Positions 12,486-21,585 of a stretch of DNA of 64,000 nucleotides are shown in pieces. The notes beneath the pieces were generated by a model that ran no database searches, was not told where the DNA came from, and saw only the letters and a program-made list of their open reading frames with translations. This DNA comes from Otis tarda (Eukaryota > Chordata > Aves > Otidiformes > Otididae), in NCBI GenBank assembly GCA_026413225.1, contig CM048555.1, positions 77,011,785 through 77,075,784 of the forward strand. Direction: 5' to 3'. The position numbers were made by a program, and so were the translations under genes. Every line of letters begins with the position of its first letter. Position 1 is the first letter of the stretch.

Positions 12486-13536
12486 TCATGGCCGCACTCA
12501 GAGAGTGGTGGTCAACGGCTCAATGTCCAAGTGGAGACCGGTCACCAGTGGCGTCCCTCAGGGGTCCGTGTTGGGCCCGGCCCTGTTCAACATCTTTGTC
12601 GGCGACATGGACAGTGGGATAGAGTGCACCCTCAGCAAGTTCGCCGATGACACCAAGCTGTGTGGTGCCGTCGACTCACTGGAAGGGAGGGATGCCATCC
12701 AGAGGGACCTTGACAGGCTGGAGAGGTGGGCCCGTGCCAACCTCATGAAGTTCAACCAGGCCAAGTGCAAGGTCCTGCACCTGGGTCGTGGCAATCCCAG
12801 GCACAAATACAGGCTGGGTGGAGAATGGATTGAGAGCAGCCCTGAGGAGAAAGACTTGGGAGTGCTGGTAGACGAGAGGCTCAACATGAGCGGGCAATGC
12901 GCCCTTGCGGCCCAGAAGGCCAACCGCATCCTGGGCTGCATCAAGAGGAGCGTGGCCAGCAGGTCGAGGGAGGTGATTCTGCCCCTCTACTCTGCCCTGG
13001 TGAGACCCCACCTGGAGTACTGTGTCCAGTTCTGGAGTCCCCAACACAAGAAGGACATGGACCAGTTGGAAAGGGTCCAGAGAAGGGCCACCAAGATGAT
13101 CAGAGGGCTGGAGCACCTCTCCTATGAGGACAGGCTGAGAGAGTTGGGGCTGTTCAGCCTGGAGAAGAGGAGGCTCCGGGGAGACCTGATAGCGGTCTTC
13201 CAATACCTCAAGGGGGCCTACAGGAAAGATGGGGAGAAACTGTTCAGTAGGGCCTGTTGTGATAGGACAAGGGGTAATGGGTTTAAATTAGAAGGAGGTA
13301 GGTTTAGATTAGATATTAGAAAAAAATTTTTTACAATGAGAGTTGTAGAGCACTGGAACAGGTTGCCCAGAGAGGTGGTGGATGCCCCGTCCCTGGGGAT
13401 GTTCAAGGCCAGGCTGGATGAGGCTCTGAGCAACCTGATCTAGTCAGGGATGTCCCTGCTCTTGCAGGGGGGTTGGACTAGATGACCTTTGAGGGTCCCT
13501 TCCAACTCTAACCATTCTATGATTCTATGATTCTAT
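12486..13536 (+). mobile_element. Young CR1 nested inside the old CR1
   Basis: This 1.05-kb 5'-truncated CR1 starts within the RT region at [11 protein letters not shown] and ends with three perfect ATTCTATG octamers (13514-13537). It interrupts the old element: host CR1 text ends in GACCA at 12481-12485 and resumes with GACCACTCGGTGG at 13537, so GACCA is a likely 5-bp target-site duplication. Over the shared 1.05 kb it differs from the copy at 8762-10142 by only about a dozen substitutions and one 1-base indel, by eye. It is therefore much younger than its host. Confidence 0.96.
12488..13443 (+). pseudogene. CR1 ORF2 C-terminal part, open, in nested copy
   Basis: About 316 codons are open to the ORF2 stop. 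In the frame starting at 12478 the motif [10 protein letters not shown] lies at residues 25-34 and the catalytic FADD box at 55-58, followed by the CR1 C-terminal region. RT motif A and everything before it are absent. Compared with the same region of the copy at 8762-10142 I count two amino-acid changes (His/Asp just before LDRLERW and Glu/Gly in LEMFKARL), while the other coding differences are silent. It is non-functional because it is truncated. Confidence 0.95.
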
Positions 13537-13770
13537 GACCACTCGGTGGATAAGGAATTGGCTGCATGATTGCACTCAGAGAATTATGGTCAATGGCTAG
13601 ACATCCAAGTGGAGATCAGTGATAAGTGGCATTCCTCAGGGGTCCGAACTGTGACCACTGTTATTTAACATCTTTACTGGGGACATGGACCCTCAGCAAG
13701 CTTATGGATGACACCAAGCTGAGTAGTGTAGATGGAATAGATGCTGTCCAGAGGCACACTGTGTGAACCT

Positions 13771-13885
13771 CATAGAATCATAGAATCTTTAGCTTGGAAA
13801 AGACCCTTAAGATCATTGAGTCCAGCTGTAAATGCTAACACTGCCAACTCCACCACTAAACCATCTCCGTAAGCGCCAGCATTGC
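13771..13885 (-). mobile_element. Short antisense CR1 tail, different subfamily
   Basis: The old CR1 text breaks after AACCTCAT and resumes with AAAGTTCAACAAGGCC. Between them lies about 115 bases beginning CATAGAATCATAGAATC and running through GGAAAAGACCCTTAAGATCA to CTAAACCATCTCC. This is the 3' end of another CR1 subfamily on the minus strand, recognised from general knowledge of avian CR1 tails. It is a separate, strongly truncated insertion. Confidence 0.85.
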
Positions 13886-14401
13886 AAAGTTCAACAAGGC
13901 CAAGTGCAAGGTCCTCCATGTGGCTTGGGGCAATTCCAGACATAGATACAGTCTGGATAATGAGTGGACTGAGAGCAGAGGACTTTGGGGTGTTGGTGGA
14001 TGAAAAACTGAGTATGAGCCCGTGGTGTGTGCTCACAGCCCAGAAAGCTAATTGCATCCTGGGCTGCATCAAAAGAAGCAGGTCAAGGGAGGTGATTCTC
14101 CCCCTGTACTCTGCTCTCTTGAGATCCCACCTGCAGTACTGCGTCCAGCTCTGGAGTTCCCAGCATCAGAAGGACATGGACGTGTTGGAACGAGTCCAGA
14201 GGAGCCCACGAAGATGATCAGAGGGCTGGAGCACCTCTCCTGTGAGGACAGGCTGAGAGAGTTGGGGCTGTTCAGCCTGGAGAAGGCTCCGGGGAGACCT
14301 GGTAGCAGCCCTCCAGTACCTCAAGGGGGCCTACAGGAAAGATGGGGAGAAAGTCTATCAGATAATGTAGTGATAGGATGAGGGATAACATTTTTAAACT
14401 G
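13882..14401 (+). pseudogene. CR1 ORF2 C-terminal remnant, frame-broken
   Basis: This is the C-terminal part of the old copy's ORF2. The family text is spread over several frames: 13882-14217 has [16 protein letters not shown] and the [20 protein letters not shown] stretch; 14052-14381 resumes with [20 protein letters not shown]; the final RLDIRKKLF part (14378 on) is in another frame. Frameshifts and stops make it a pseudogene. Confidence 0.88.
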
Positions 14402-14638
14402 AAAGAGGGTAGGTTTAGATTGGACATAAGGAAGAAATTATTTACTGTGAAGGTGATGAGGCACTGGCACAGGTTGCCCAGAGAAGCTGTGGATGCCCCA
14501 TCCCTGGAAGTGTTCAAGGCCAGGCTGGATGGGGCTTTGAGTGACCTGGTCTGGTGGAAGGTGTCCTTGACCATGGCAGGGGGTTGGAACTGGGTGATCT
14601 TTAAGGTCCCTTCCAACCCAAACCATTCTGTGATTCTA

Positions 14639-17538
14639 AAACTATTTCAAAAAGACCCATTTCAAAACTAGTTCATAAATGAAAGTTAATATTTCTAACA
14701 CTATTATTTCTTTCAAAAAATACTTTCAAGAAAATACCAAGTGATTTAAATGCACAGCGTTTTGCTGAAAGTCATTTATACTGAAAAATACCTAAACCAG
14801 CCATTAAGGCCTCACAAATCCATACGCCTCAAAATTAAGATTGATCCAAAATCTAGAGTATACCAGTATCTCAGGATGTCTTGGGGAGGGAGGAGGGAAA
14901 CTTTCCACAGAAGTACAAATTACTGAAAACTGTTTTGGGCGAAGCACTTTAGAGAGCCACACAACAAATTCGGAGTAGGTACAAAGTCAGTGGAAGTGTT
15001 TCAGTTGAGGTTGCTAGTCTCAGAATCAGGCATAAAGCTAATTTCTTGTATTTCTTCTGCTTCATGTGACAGATTAAGTTATCTTCATCAGGGAAACTGA
15101 GTGGCATTTCATCTGACCAAACACAGAGATCAACATCTGACCTCCAGCCTGCCAATAGCCTCCGCGTGAGAAGTATTTTGGAGGCATGATTTATTTCATG
15201 CCAAAGTAGGTCAATTGTATCATTTCCTAAAAGTGCCTATTATTTTCCAAGCAGGTGCCCAGCTCCATTAGAGGCAGTTTCTCTGCAGACATTGAGAGTC
15301 TGGTGAGATGAATAACACCCACTGAGTTTTAGAGCTTGTCTACATTGCACACTGCAGAGTTACCTCTGGTACAAGCTGGTGAGTTCATATATCATGATGC
15401 ATAAAAGCTAGCTTGACTATCCAGGTCACAGAGGGCATCTTAGTTTCACTTTTCTAAGTGAACTACTCCAATATATCTTGCCTTTTCATACCGCGTCAGA
15501 TTGTATTCACTTACTGTGTTGTTGTGTGCAGCACATCAGCCTCATCTCTTTCGCACTTGAGGAAGCCACTCCATGGAGTTCATTTACTTGCAAACATTGT
15601 ATGTGGGTTAGGAAATTAACTGGAGAAGGTCTACTGAGTTTTCTAACTTGATGGATCCTCCAGCTCTTAAAGTCCCTGAACTAGGGGATAGGAGGGCATG
15701 TTGAGGAAAGCACCACTCAACACTTCCCTTCCTTTGGCATCCTTTCCCCAGCCATGCACTACTAGGTGCATTGAAGATGTTTTTCTTTTCAGTTGATCTT
15801 TAACTTAGTTTTGCTGAACTCTGTGGGTATTATTTCATACCAGGGACACAGAGAATAGAGTGCAATTGAGGGGGAGTCTGACAAAGCCCATACAATAAGA
15901 AGTGACAGATTAGGAAAAGCAACGTTATTCAGCCACATAAAATGTCACCTTGTGTGCAGGTGACACTTTTACATTATCAGCAGGTGACACTGCTGTTGCC
16001 TAAGACCTTTGACAAGCTTTTACTGTAGGTCAGCAAAGGCAGAAAGCAGAACGTGTGTACAGACTTGTGGGGAAATTGTGCAAATCCAAGCTGTCTGAAC
16101 ACCAAAGGCCCTTGTAGCTCGAATAATGCTTTATGCTGAAGTGATCACATTTTGCTTTGGGAAACTGCCAACACGTTTCTTATTTAAGTAAAATTGACAA
16201 TGTATTTTCATCTAATTTTCTGATGCAAAACCTTACATTTTTGAAAGATCCAAGACCACACTCATTATTGTCCTTCCACTCAAATATTTTTTTGGCAGGT
16301 TGGTCTTTTAGTTTTAAATAAGCCAAAATTAGCTACAGATGTCTAGAGCTCTGTGTTCCTATTCTTAAAGTAAAATCTGTGAAACTAATTGAGTGAGACT
16401 GTTTAATGAGACAAACCTCATTAAGATGATAATTCTTCCCTGCATACTTCCCTTGCTTCTTCTGAATATTTAGCTAGTAGTATCAAAGATTTAGAGAAGC
16501 AGTTTGTGAGGCTTATTTGCCAGAGTACAAAATAAGAATAAAACCTTACACCAGTTTGCAATATGTTCAGCTAATGACAAAAGTGGTTATAAATCAAACA
16601 TGTACATTAAGTCTGAAAGACTTTCTGGAGAAGGAAAGACATAGGCCAAATCTTCAGGAGGGAAGGATTTCCAAAGCTCTTAGGGTTTTCTAAAACAAGC
16701 CATCAAAGTTCAGGCTTATACTAACTTTAGGTTATATGCAAATTTCAGCATTCGGAATGGTTTGGTTGCAGATGACGGTGTCTTCAAGCTTTTGGCTCAG
16801 CTCTGTAAAAGTTTAGAGCTGATCTAAATATGTATCACTGACCTTTTGGTTTCCGTATTTGGAGTTTGCCTCTAGTGTCCCTGTGATAATAGAACTGGTT
16901 TTGAGTCGTTTTTAATGCACTTCTCATTCCAAATCTACAGAAAGCCAAGTCCAGTTTTCTGAAATACATATATATTTTTAAATTGCATAAGTAAAAAAAG
17001 AAAACGCCTGCCAAAAGGAGTCCAGTGGTACAGAAATTCAAATTAAAACAGAAAGCAAAGTTCATGAATTATCCTTTAACATATTATTTACAGCGTTTAG
17101 TTGCTTGAACACAAGAGTCCAGTGACGTTTGAGATGTTCTGGGATACCTAAGACAGCCACCAGCACTGGCAGATACCACACAGGAGCTCTGGGAGACTCC
17201 TGGTCTTCTGGAGAAGAAGCTGAAGGCCAGGTGAGACATGGTGGGGAATTTTGGTGCCCTATGTTTAGGAGGATTTTACAAAGGCAAATATAGAAATTAA
17301 GTTACTGTAGTGGACAGGATACTTTTATCTGACTTTAGAATATGATGGACAAAAAACCTAACTAACCCAACCGGTACTTGAGTAGATGCTGTATCCAAAT
17401 CCAAGGCTTCTGCAAAAGATGCTTAGGCACAGACAGTATTTACTGCACGTAACCGGAAGCAATCATGGCTGGAGTGTCTTTACATACAAAAAGCCATTCA
17501 GAAAATACAGTAGGATTCACCCACCCTCTTGTCCAAGT
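14639..17538. other. Non-coding DNA, no gene recognised
   Basis: No frame resembles a known protein. A small hairpin-like cluster lies at 15942-15991, where GTCACC is followed by its reverse complement GGTGAC, and CAGGTGACAC occurs twice (E-box-like). I see nothing else. Confidence 0.55.
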
Positions 17539-17543
17539 GAGTC

Positions 17544-18245
17544 ATAGAATCATAGAATGGTTAGGGTTGGAAGGGACCTTCAAAGGTCATCTAATCCAAC
17601 CCCCCTGCAAGGAGCAGGGACATCCCTGACTAGATCAGGTTGCTCAGAACCTCATCCAGCCTGGCCTGGCTGGAGGGATGGGGCCTCCACCACCTTTCTG
17701 GGCAACCTGTTCCAGTGTTCTATAACTCGCATTGTAAAAAATTTTTTCCTAATTTCCGATCTAAATCTACCCCCCTCTATTTTAAAACCATTACCCCTCG
17801 TCCTATTGCAACAGACCCTACTAAACAGCCTTTCCCCATCTTTCTTGTAGGCCCCCTTGAGGTACTGGAAGACCACTATCAGCTCTCCCCGGAGCCTCCT
17901 CTTCTCCAGGCTGAACAGCCCCAATTCTCTCAGCCTGTCCTCATAAGAGAGGTGCTCCAGCCCTTTTATCATCTTCGTGGCCCTCCTCTGGACCTTCTCC
18001 AACTGGTCTATGTCCTTCTTGTGTTGGGGACTCCAGAACTGGACGCAGTACTCCAGGTGGGGTCTCACCAGGGCAGAGTAGAGGGGCAGAATCACCTCCC
18101 TCGACCTGCTGGCCACGCTTCTCTTGATGCAGCCCAGGATGCGGTTGGCCTTCTGGGCCGCAAAGGCGCATTGCCGGCTCATGTTGAGCTTCTCGTCCAC
18201 CAGCACTCCCAAGTCCTTCTCCTCAGGGCTGCTCTCAATCCATTC
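17544..18245 (-). mobile_element. CR1 LINE, antisense, 5'-truncated (about 0.7 kb)
   Basis: A CR1 copy on the minus strand, running from the octamer tail (near 17544) to a truncation point in the ORF2 C-terminal half ([21 protein letters not shown]). GAGTC occurs at 17539-17543 and again at 18253-18257, the latter separated from the CR1 5' end by seven bases (ATATGTG). This is a plausible 5-bp target-site duplication (GACTC in element orientation). The element is more diverged than the copies at 8762 and 12486, but still young. Confidence 0.96.
17652..18245 (-). pseudogene. CR1 ORF2 C-terminal remnant, antisense
   Basis: Minus-strand frame with about 190 codons of CR1 ORF2 C-terminal region, from [13 protein letters not shown] through [20 protein letters not shown] to [13 protein letters not shown] small deletion in the sequence around 17665-17680 shifts the frame, so the normal ending is lost. 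RT catalytic motifs are not included. The plus-strand frame at 17640-18287 is its shadow. Confidence 0.93.
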
Positions 18246-18264
18246 ATATGTGGAGTCATATGTG
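18246..18264. repeat. ATATGTG direct repeat at CR1 5' junction
   Basis: ATATGTG (18246-18252), GAGTC (18253-18257) and ATATGTG again (18258-18264). The first unit lies between the CR1 truncation point and the presumed target-site duplication, so it looks like filler copied from adjacent target DNA. Confidence 0.7.
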
Positions 18265-18579
18265 TTTTCTCCAGTGGAAAGATGTAGCACCTGGGAAAAT
18301 TTGCTTTGACTATGCATGCAACTTCTAGGTGGCTGAAATGAGGTGGAAAGCCATCCCTCCCAAACATCCTGAAGCACCCGGGGCAGCTGAGCTCTCCAGG
18401 TGCTTCAGTGAAGGAGTGAGGTTCAAAGCCAGAATCCATTTCTTATTAGCTTGTAAAGGAGACATGGGGACATCCTTTTGTTCCCCCTTGGATCGGCCAC
18501 TCCTCTGTTCCCTTGCAAATGGCTCTGTATGTGGCCTCCAAGCATCATCCTAGTTTGCCCTGATGTGTGGAGGAAAATA
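18265..18579. other. Non-coding spacer, nothing recognised
   Basis: Moderately GC-balanced sequence between the antisense CR1 and the CpG-rich patch. No repeat family or gene was recognised. Confidence 0.5.
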
Positions 18580-18840
18580 CGTCAGGGGAAGGGGCTAAAT
18601 AAGCTTTGCAGCCTGCGGCCGGAGACTCCCCGCTGCCTTGCACCAGCCACACGGTTCAAGACTGGCACCAGACGATAGGCGGTCTCCCCGTTAGCTCCCT
18701 GCGGGGCGCTAAGAAACAAGACAGCTGCCTGTAAATTTTCAGGACTTGTTTCCAGTCTTTCACTCCAGCGGCTGCGCTGGGCTGCACGCACCGCAGGGAT
18801 GTGGTGAGGAAGACCAAGGTACCGCGGGGAGGGGAGTCAT
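18580..18840. promoter_or_regulatory. Short CpG-island-like patch
   Basis: By hand count, 18601-18840 is about 61 percent G+C with 15 CpG in 240 bases, an observed/expected ratio near 0.7, whereas the surrounding DNA is AT-rich and CpG-poor. It contains GCGGCCGG-like, GCGGGGCGC and ACCGCGGGG stretches and no CR1 text. It meets the classical minimum thresholds for a CpG island. It could be a promoter of an unannotated or non-coding transcript, an enhancer, or just an old GC-rich relic. CAAGGTACCG near 18815 could act as a splice donor, but no first exon can be proved. Confidence 0.3.
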
Positions 18841-21048
18841 GCTGGGGGGATGAATTGATCAAGCCAAACTCCTGCTTTAACCCATTCAGTGATGTGGTTT
18901 TCCTGTTTCTTTCTCACATTCAGACTAGTTAAATGAGGCACAATCTCCCTTTATTTAGAAAGAACAGATATTCATATATTTAGCATTTTGCTCGATTCTG
19001 TATTGCCTATCACCTTCACAGCATCCTCCAGCACTCCCTCCTCTCTCCTCTCTTTAATGATCAACATTTAAAAAACATTAAAATTTTAAAAACAAGCAGA
19101 TGGACAGAGAAATAAACCACCACCTTTTGAAAAGCCTGGTTCCCTCTCTCTTTTCCACAACTGCCATCACCTTTGAGATACAATAACAGATACGGCATCT
19201 CTCACATTTGAATTTGTCTCAGAGATGTCCAGGGGGATTAGGAGGGTGAGGCAGGAGGAGGTTTGAGCCCATCACGCCTGTGACGATGCCCACGTTGACC
19301 TGTGCGGTTTCTTGTCTTGTTCAGCCAAAGTAGGTGTGTGGCTTTTGAAAGCCGTACAGATGGATTAGCACGGCAGTGTAAATGTGTTAGCACAGCACCT
19401 TGGCTGATAACTTCTGAATCAAGCAGGTGTTTTTCTTCTGTCCTGGAGCATACCCAGCTGGGCTGATTCTGAGAGTCTGGTTTGACTGTCTGTGTTACTT
19501 TGTTCCTGGTTCATCCCTGAGGAGTCGATATCTCCTTTGAGACGAGATACAAAAGATCGCAGAGGGAGAAATGAGAAGGCAGAAAAATCAACTTGCCCGT
19601 TACTTATTACTGCAGGATTTAAATGGTTCAAACTCATCACTCAACATTTTTTGGAAAACTGTTCTTTAGGAAGGACGCACAATGTTACAGGTTCTTCCAG
19701 GACCAGAATCTATAAGACCAGAATATCCAGAGATATCAAAGCACTAAATCAACTCCTCTAGCTGAGATCACTGTGCAAACACACAATTTACAGCCTCCTA
19801 CAGCAGAATGTCAGCCACATAATTCCTTTTGCACCATGAACTGCTGAATGCATTTGTATTTACAGGAATGCAGAGAAATCTGCAACGAGGCATGCTTTAT
19901 TGCTCTGTGTGTGTGCTGTTCCGCACACCAAGGGAATTGGTTTAGTGGGCAATAAGCTGCTAAAAGGCAGAAACACTGGTCGCTGATATCCAAAGAAACC
20001 AACTGCTCAGGGCTGTAATGTGAGAAGTGGGTCTCATCAGCATTAATGACTTATCGTCTGTTCAGCTCTCACATGGAGAGACAAATATAAGTCTCTATTG
20101 AAAAAAATCTCTACATTTTACTAAATGCAATACCATGGAATCATGACTGAACTCAGCAAAATTACTTTTTGCAACTTCTTTTCACTAATTATTGCAGGTC
20201 ACACACATCAGTGCATTTATCAAATCTGATCACACCCCTCTGAAAATGAAATGGTGCATTACACACTTCAGTTGTGGAAGGAAAAAAAAATTAGGAGCCT
20301 TTTGGCCTCTTTTGCAGACTAGTTAAGTTCATAATAAATGAGTGGGACTCTTGTAACTGACAGCAGTGCGAGTCCTGCTTGCTTGGTTCCTTCTAATAGT
20401 TATTAAATGTTCAATTTAGAAGCTGGAGGCCAATTGTCTTCTTTGTTTGATGTGTCTTGGGTGACAGTGATGTAAGTGCAGTAAAGCTTTTGCATTTCCA
20501 TAAATATGGCACTTGTCAGATCTCATCAGCCTTCCGCAAGGTCGTGTGAAAGCACGGCTCTCTGCTGTGGTTTGGAGCAGTTGTCAAGAAGTAATCAAGT
20601 TTATGGCTTCAAGACTCTATTCAAACATGCACGGTTTGAAGGGGTCTTTTTGTAAATGAAATGTTAGTCCTACTCCTCATTAGGAAGCAAGGGATTTTCA
20701 TTCTATTTTTGACAGTACGGGCTAGCATTGTAAAATTCATCTCTGCATCTGATTTATCCTCCAGTTGAGAAGTTTTTAGGAATTTTCTCAATTTATCCCA
20801 TCTCAAGGGCAGATATTATCCTCGATTTAGATTGACTGTTGTTGTTTACTGATTTACGACATTTTATCAAATAAATCAGAAAGATAAGAATATATTTGAT
20901 AGCCAGTATATTCAACTTCAATAACAAACTGGAAGATCACAAAGAATGGGTGCTTCCCCTCAGTACTTATGATGCACTAAAAATATATCTTTGTAAGTAT
21001 ATATATAACTAAAATGTGTTAAATCTTAATATATATTGTATATGCATA
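18841..21048. other. Non-coding DNA, no gene recognised
   Basis: AT-rich sequence with short frames only. An A run lies near 20281-20290 and an AT-rich tract at 20998-21048 immediately left of the LTR. Nothing else was recognised. Confidence 0.55.
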
Positions 21049-21585
21049 TGTCCTGGTTTTGTGTAGTGGGGGGGCTACAGTGGCAGCTTCTGTAAGAAGC
21101 TGCTAGAAGTCGCTCCCCTTTGCTCGGTGGACTCAGCCGGGCCTAGGGCAGACCCGCTGCTGGCCAGGCCTGAGCCAATTGGTGACAATAATACATCTAT
21201 GATAACATATTTAAGAAGGGGAAAATAATAATAATAATAAAATAAGTGAAGAAGCAGAGATGAAAAACAAACCACAAACCCCTCCCCAGTAACAGAAAAT
21301 ACTTAGGTACATAATTTACAGTACAAGAGCTCACAGTGGATCCTGATGCCCAGCTCCCTACCAGGTAGCAAAAGCTACCCCCTAGCCCCATTCCCAATTT
21401 CTATCCTGAGCATGATGTCATAAGGTGTGGAACAACCCTTGGGCTCATTTGGGTAACCTGTCCCAGCTGTTGGCTAGTTAGTAACGCACCCCAGCTGTGT
21501 CCCCCAGCCACAGGTGCCACCAGCTCCAGTTCCTCTCCCAGCTCAGGTGAAAATTAACTCTATCCTAGCCAGAACCAGGAAAACA
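21049..21585 (-). mobile_element. Solo LTR of an ERVL-like endogenous retrovirus, antisense
   Basis: On the minus strand this unit begins TGTTTTCCTGGTTCTGG and ends CCAGGACA. It thus has TG...CA ends and an imperfect terminal inverted repeat around TCCTGGTT, typical of LTRs. The 5' text (AGGATAGAGTTAATTTTC) and a TATGACATCATGCTCAG stretch match the general pattern of avian ERVL-related LTRs, from family knowledge. No gag, pol or env text lies on either side, so it is a solo LTR left by recombination. CATAT occurs at both edges (21045-21049 and 21584-21588) and may reflect the 5-bp target duplication, though it overlaps the TG/CA ends. Confidence 0.85.

Larger units (their letters stand above)
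13537..14638 (+). mobile_element. Old CR1, 3' segment
   Basis: Downstream half of the old CR1. It takes up at the exact point where the host sequence was broken (CTCGGTGGATAAGG follows GACCA) and continues through RT and C-terminal text to a decayed octamer tail near 14623-14638. It has many substitutions, frameshifts and small deletions: part of the segment before the FADD box is gone, and about 25 bases are missing before 13771. It also carries an antisense CR1 insertion at 13771-13885. Recognisable stretches include [20 protein letters not shown] and, near the end, [17 protein letters not shown]. Confidence 0.93.

Noticed and set aside
12101-12622. 173-codon frame that looks like an endonuclease fused to a short RT tail
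   Set aside because: The fusion is created by the nested CR1 insertion at 12485; the two parts belong to different elements and the second part is out of the RT frame.
17640-18287. 215-codon plus-strand frame
   Set aside because: It is the antisense shadow of the minus-strand CR1 at 17544-18245.
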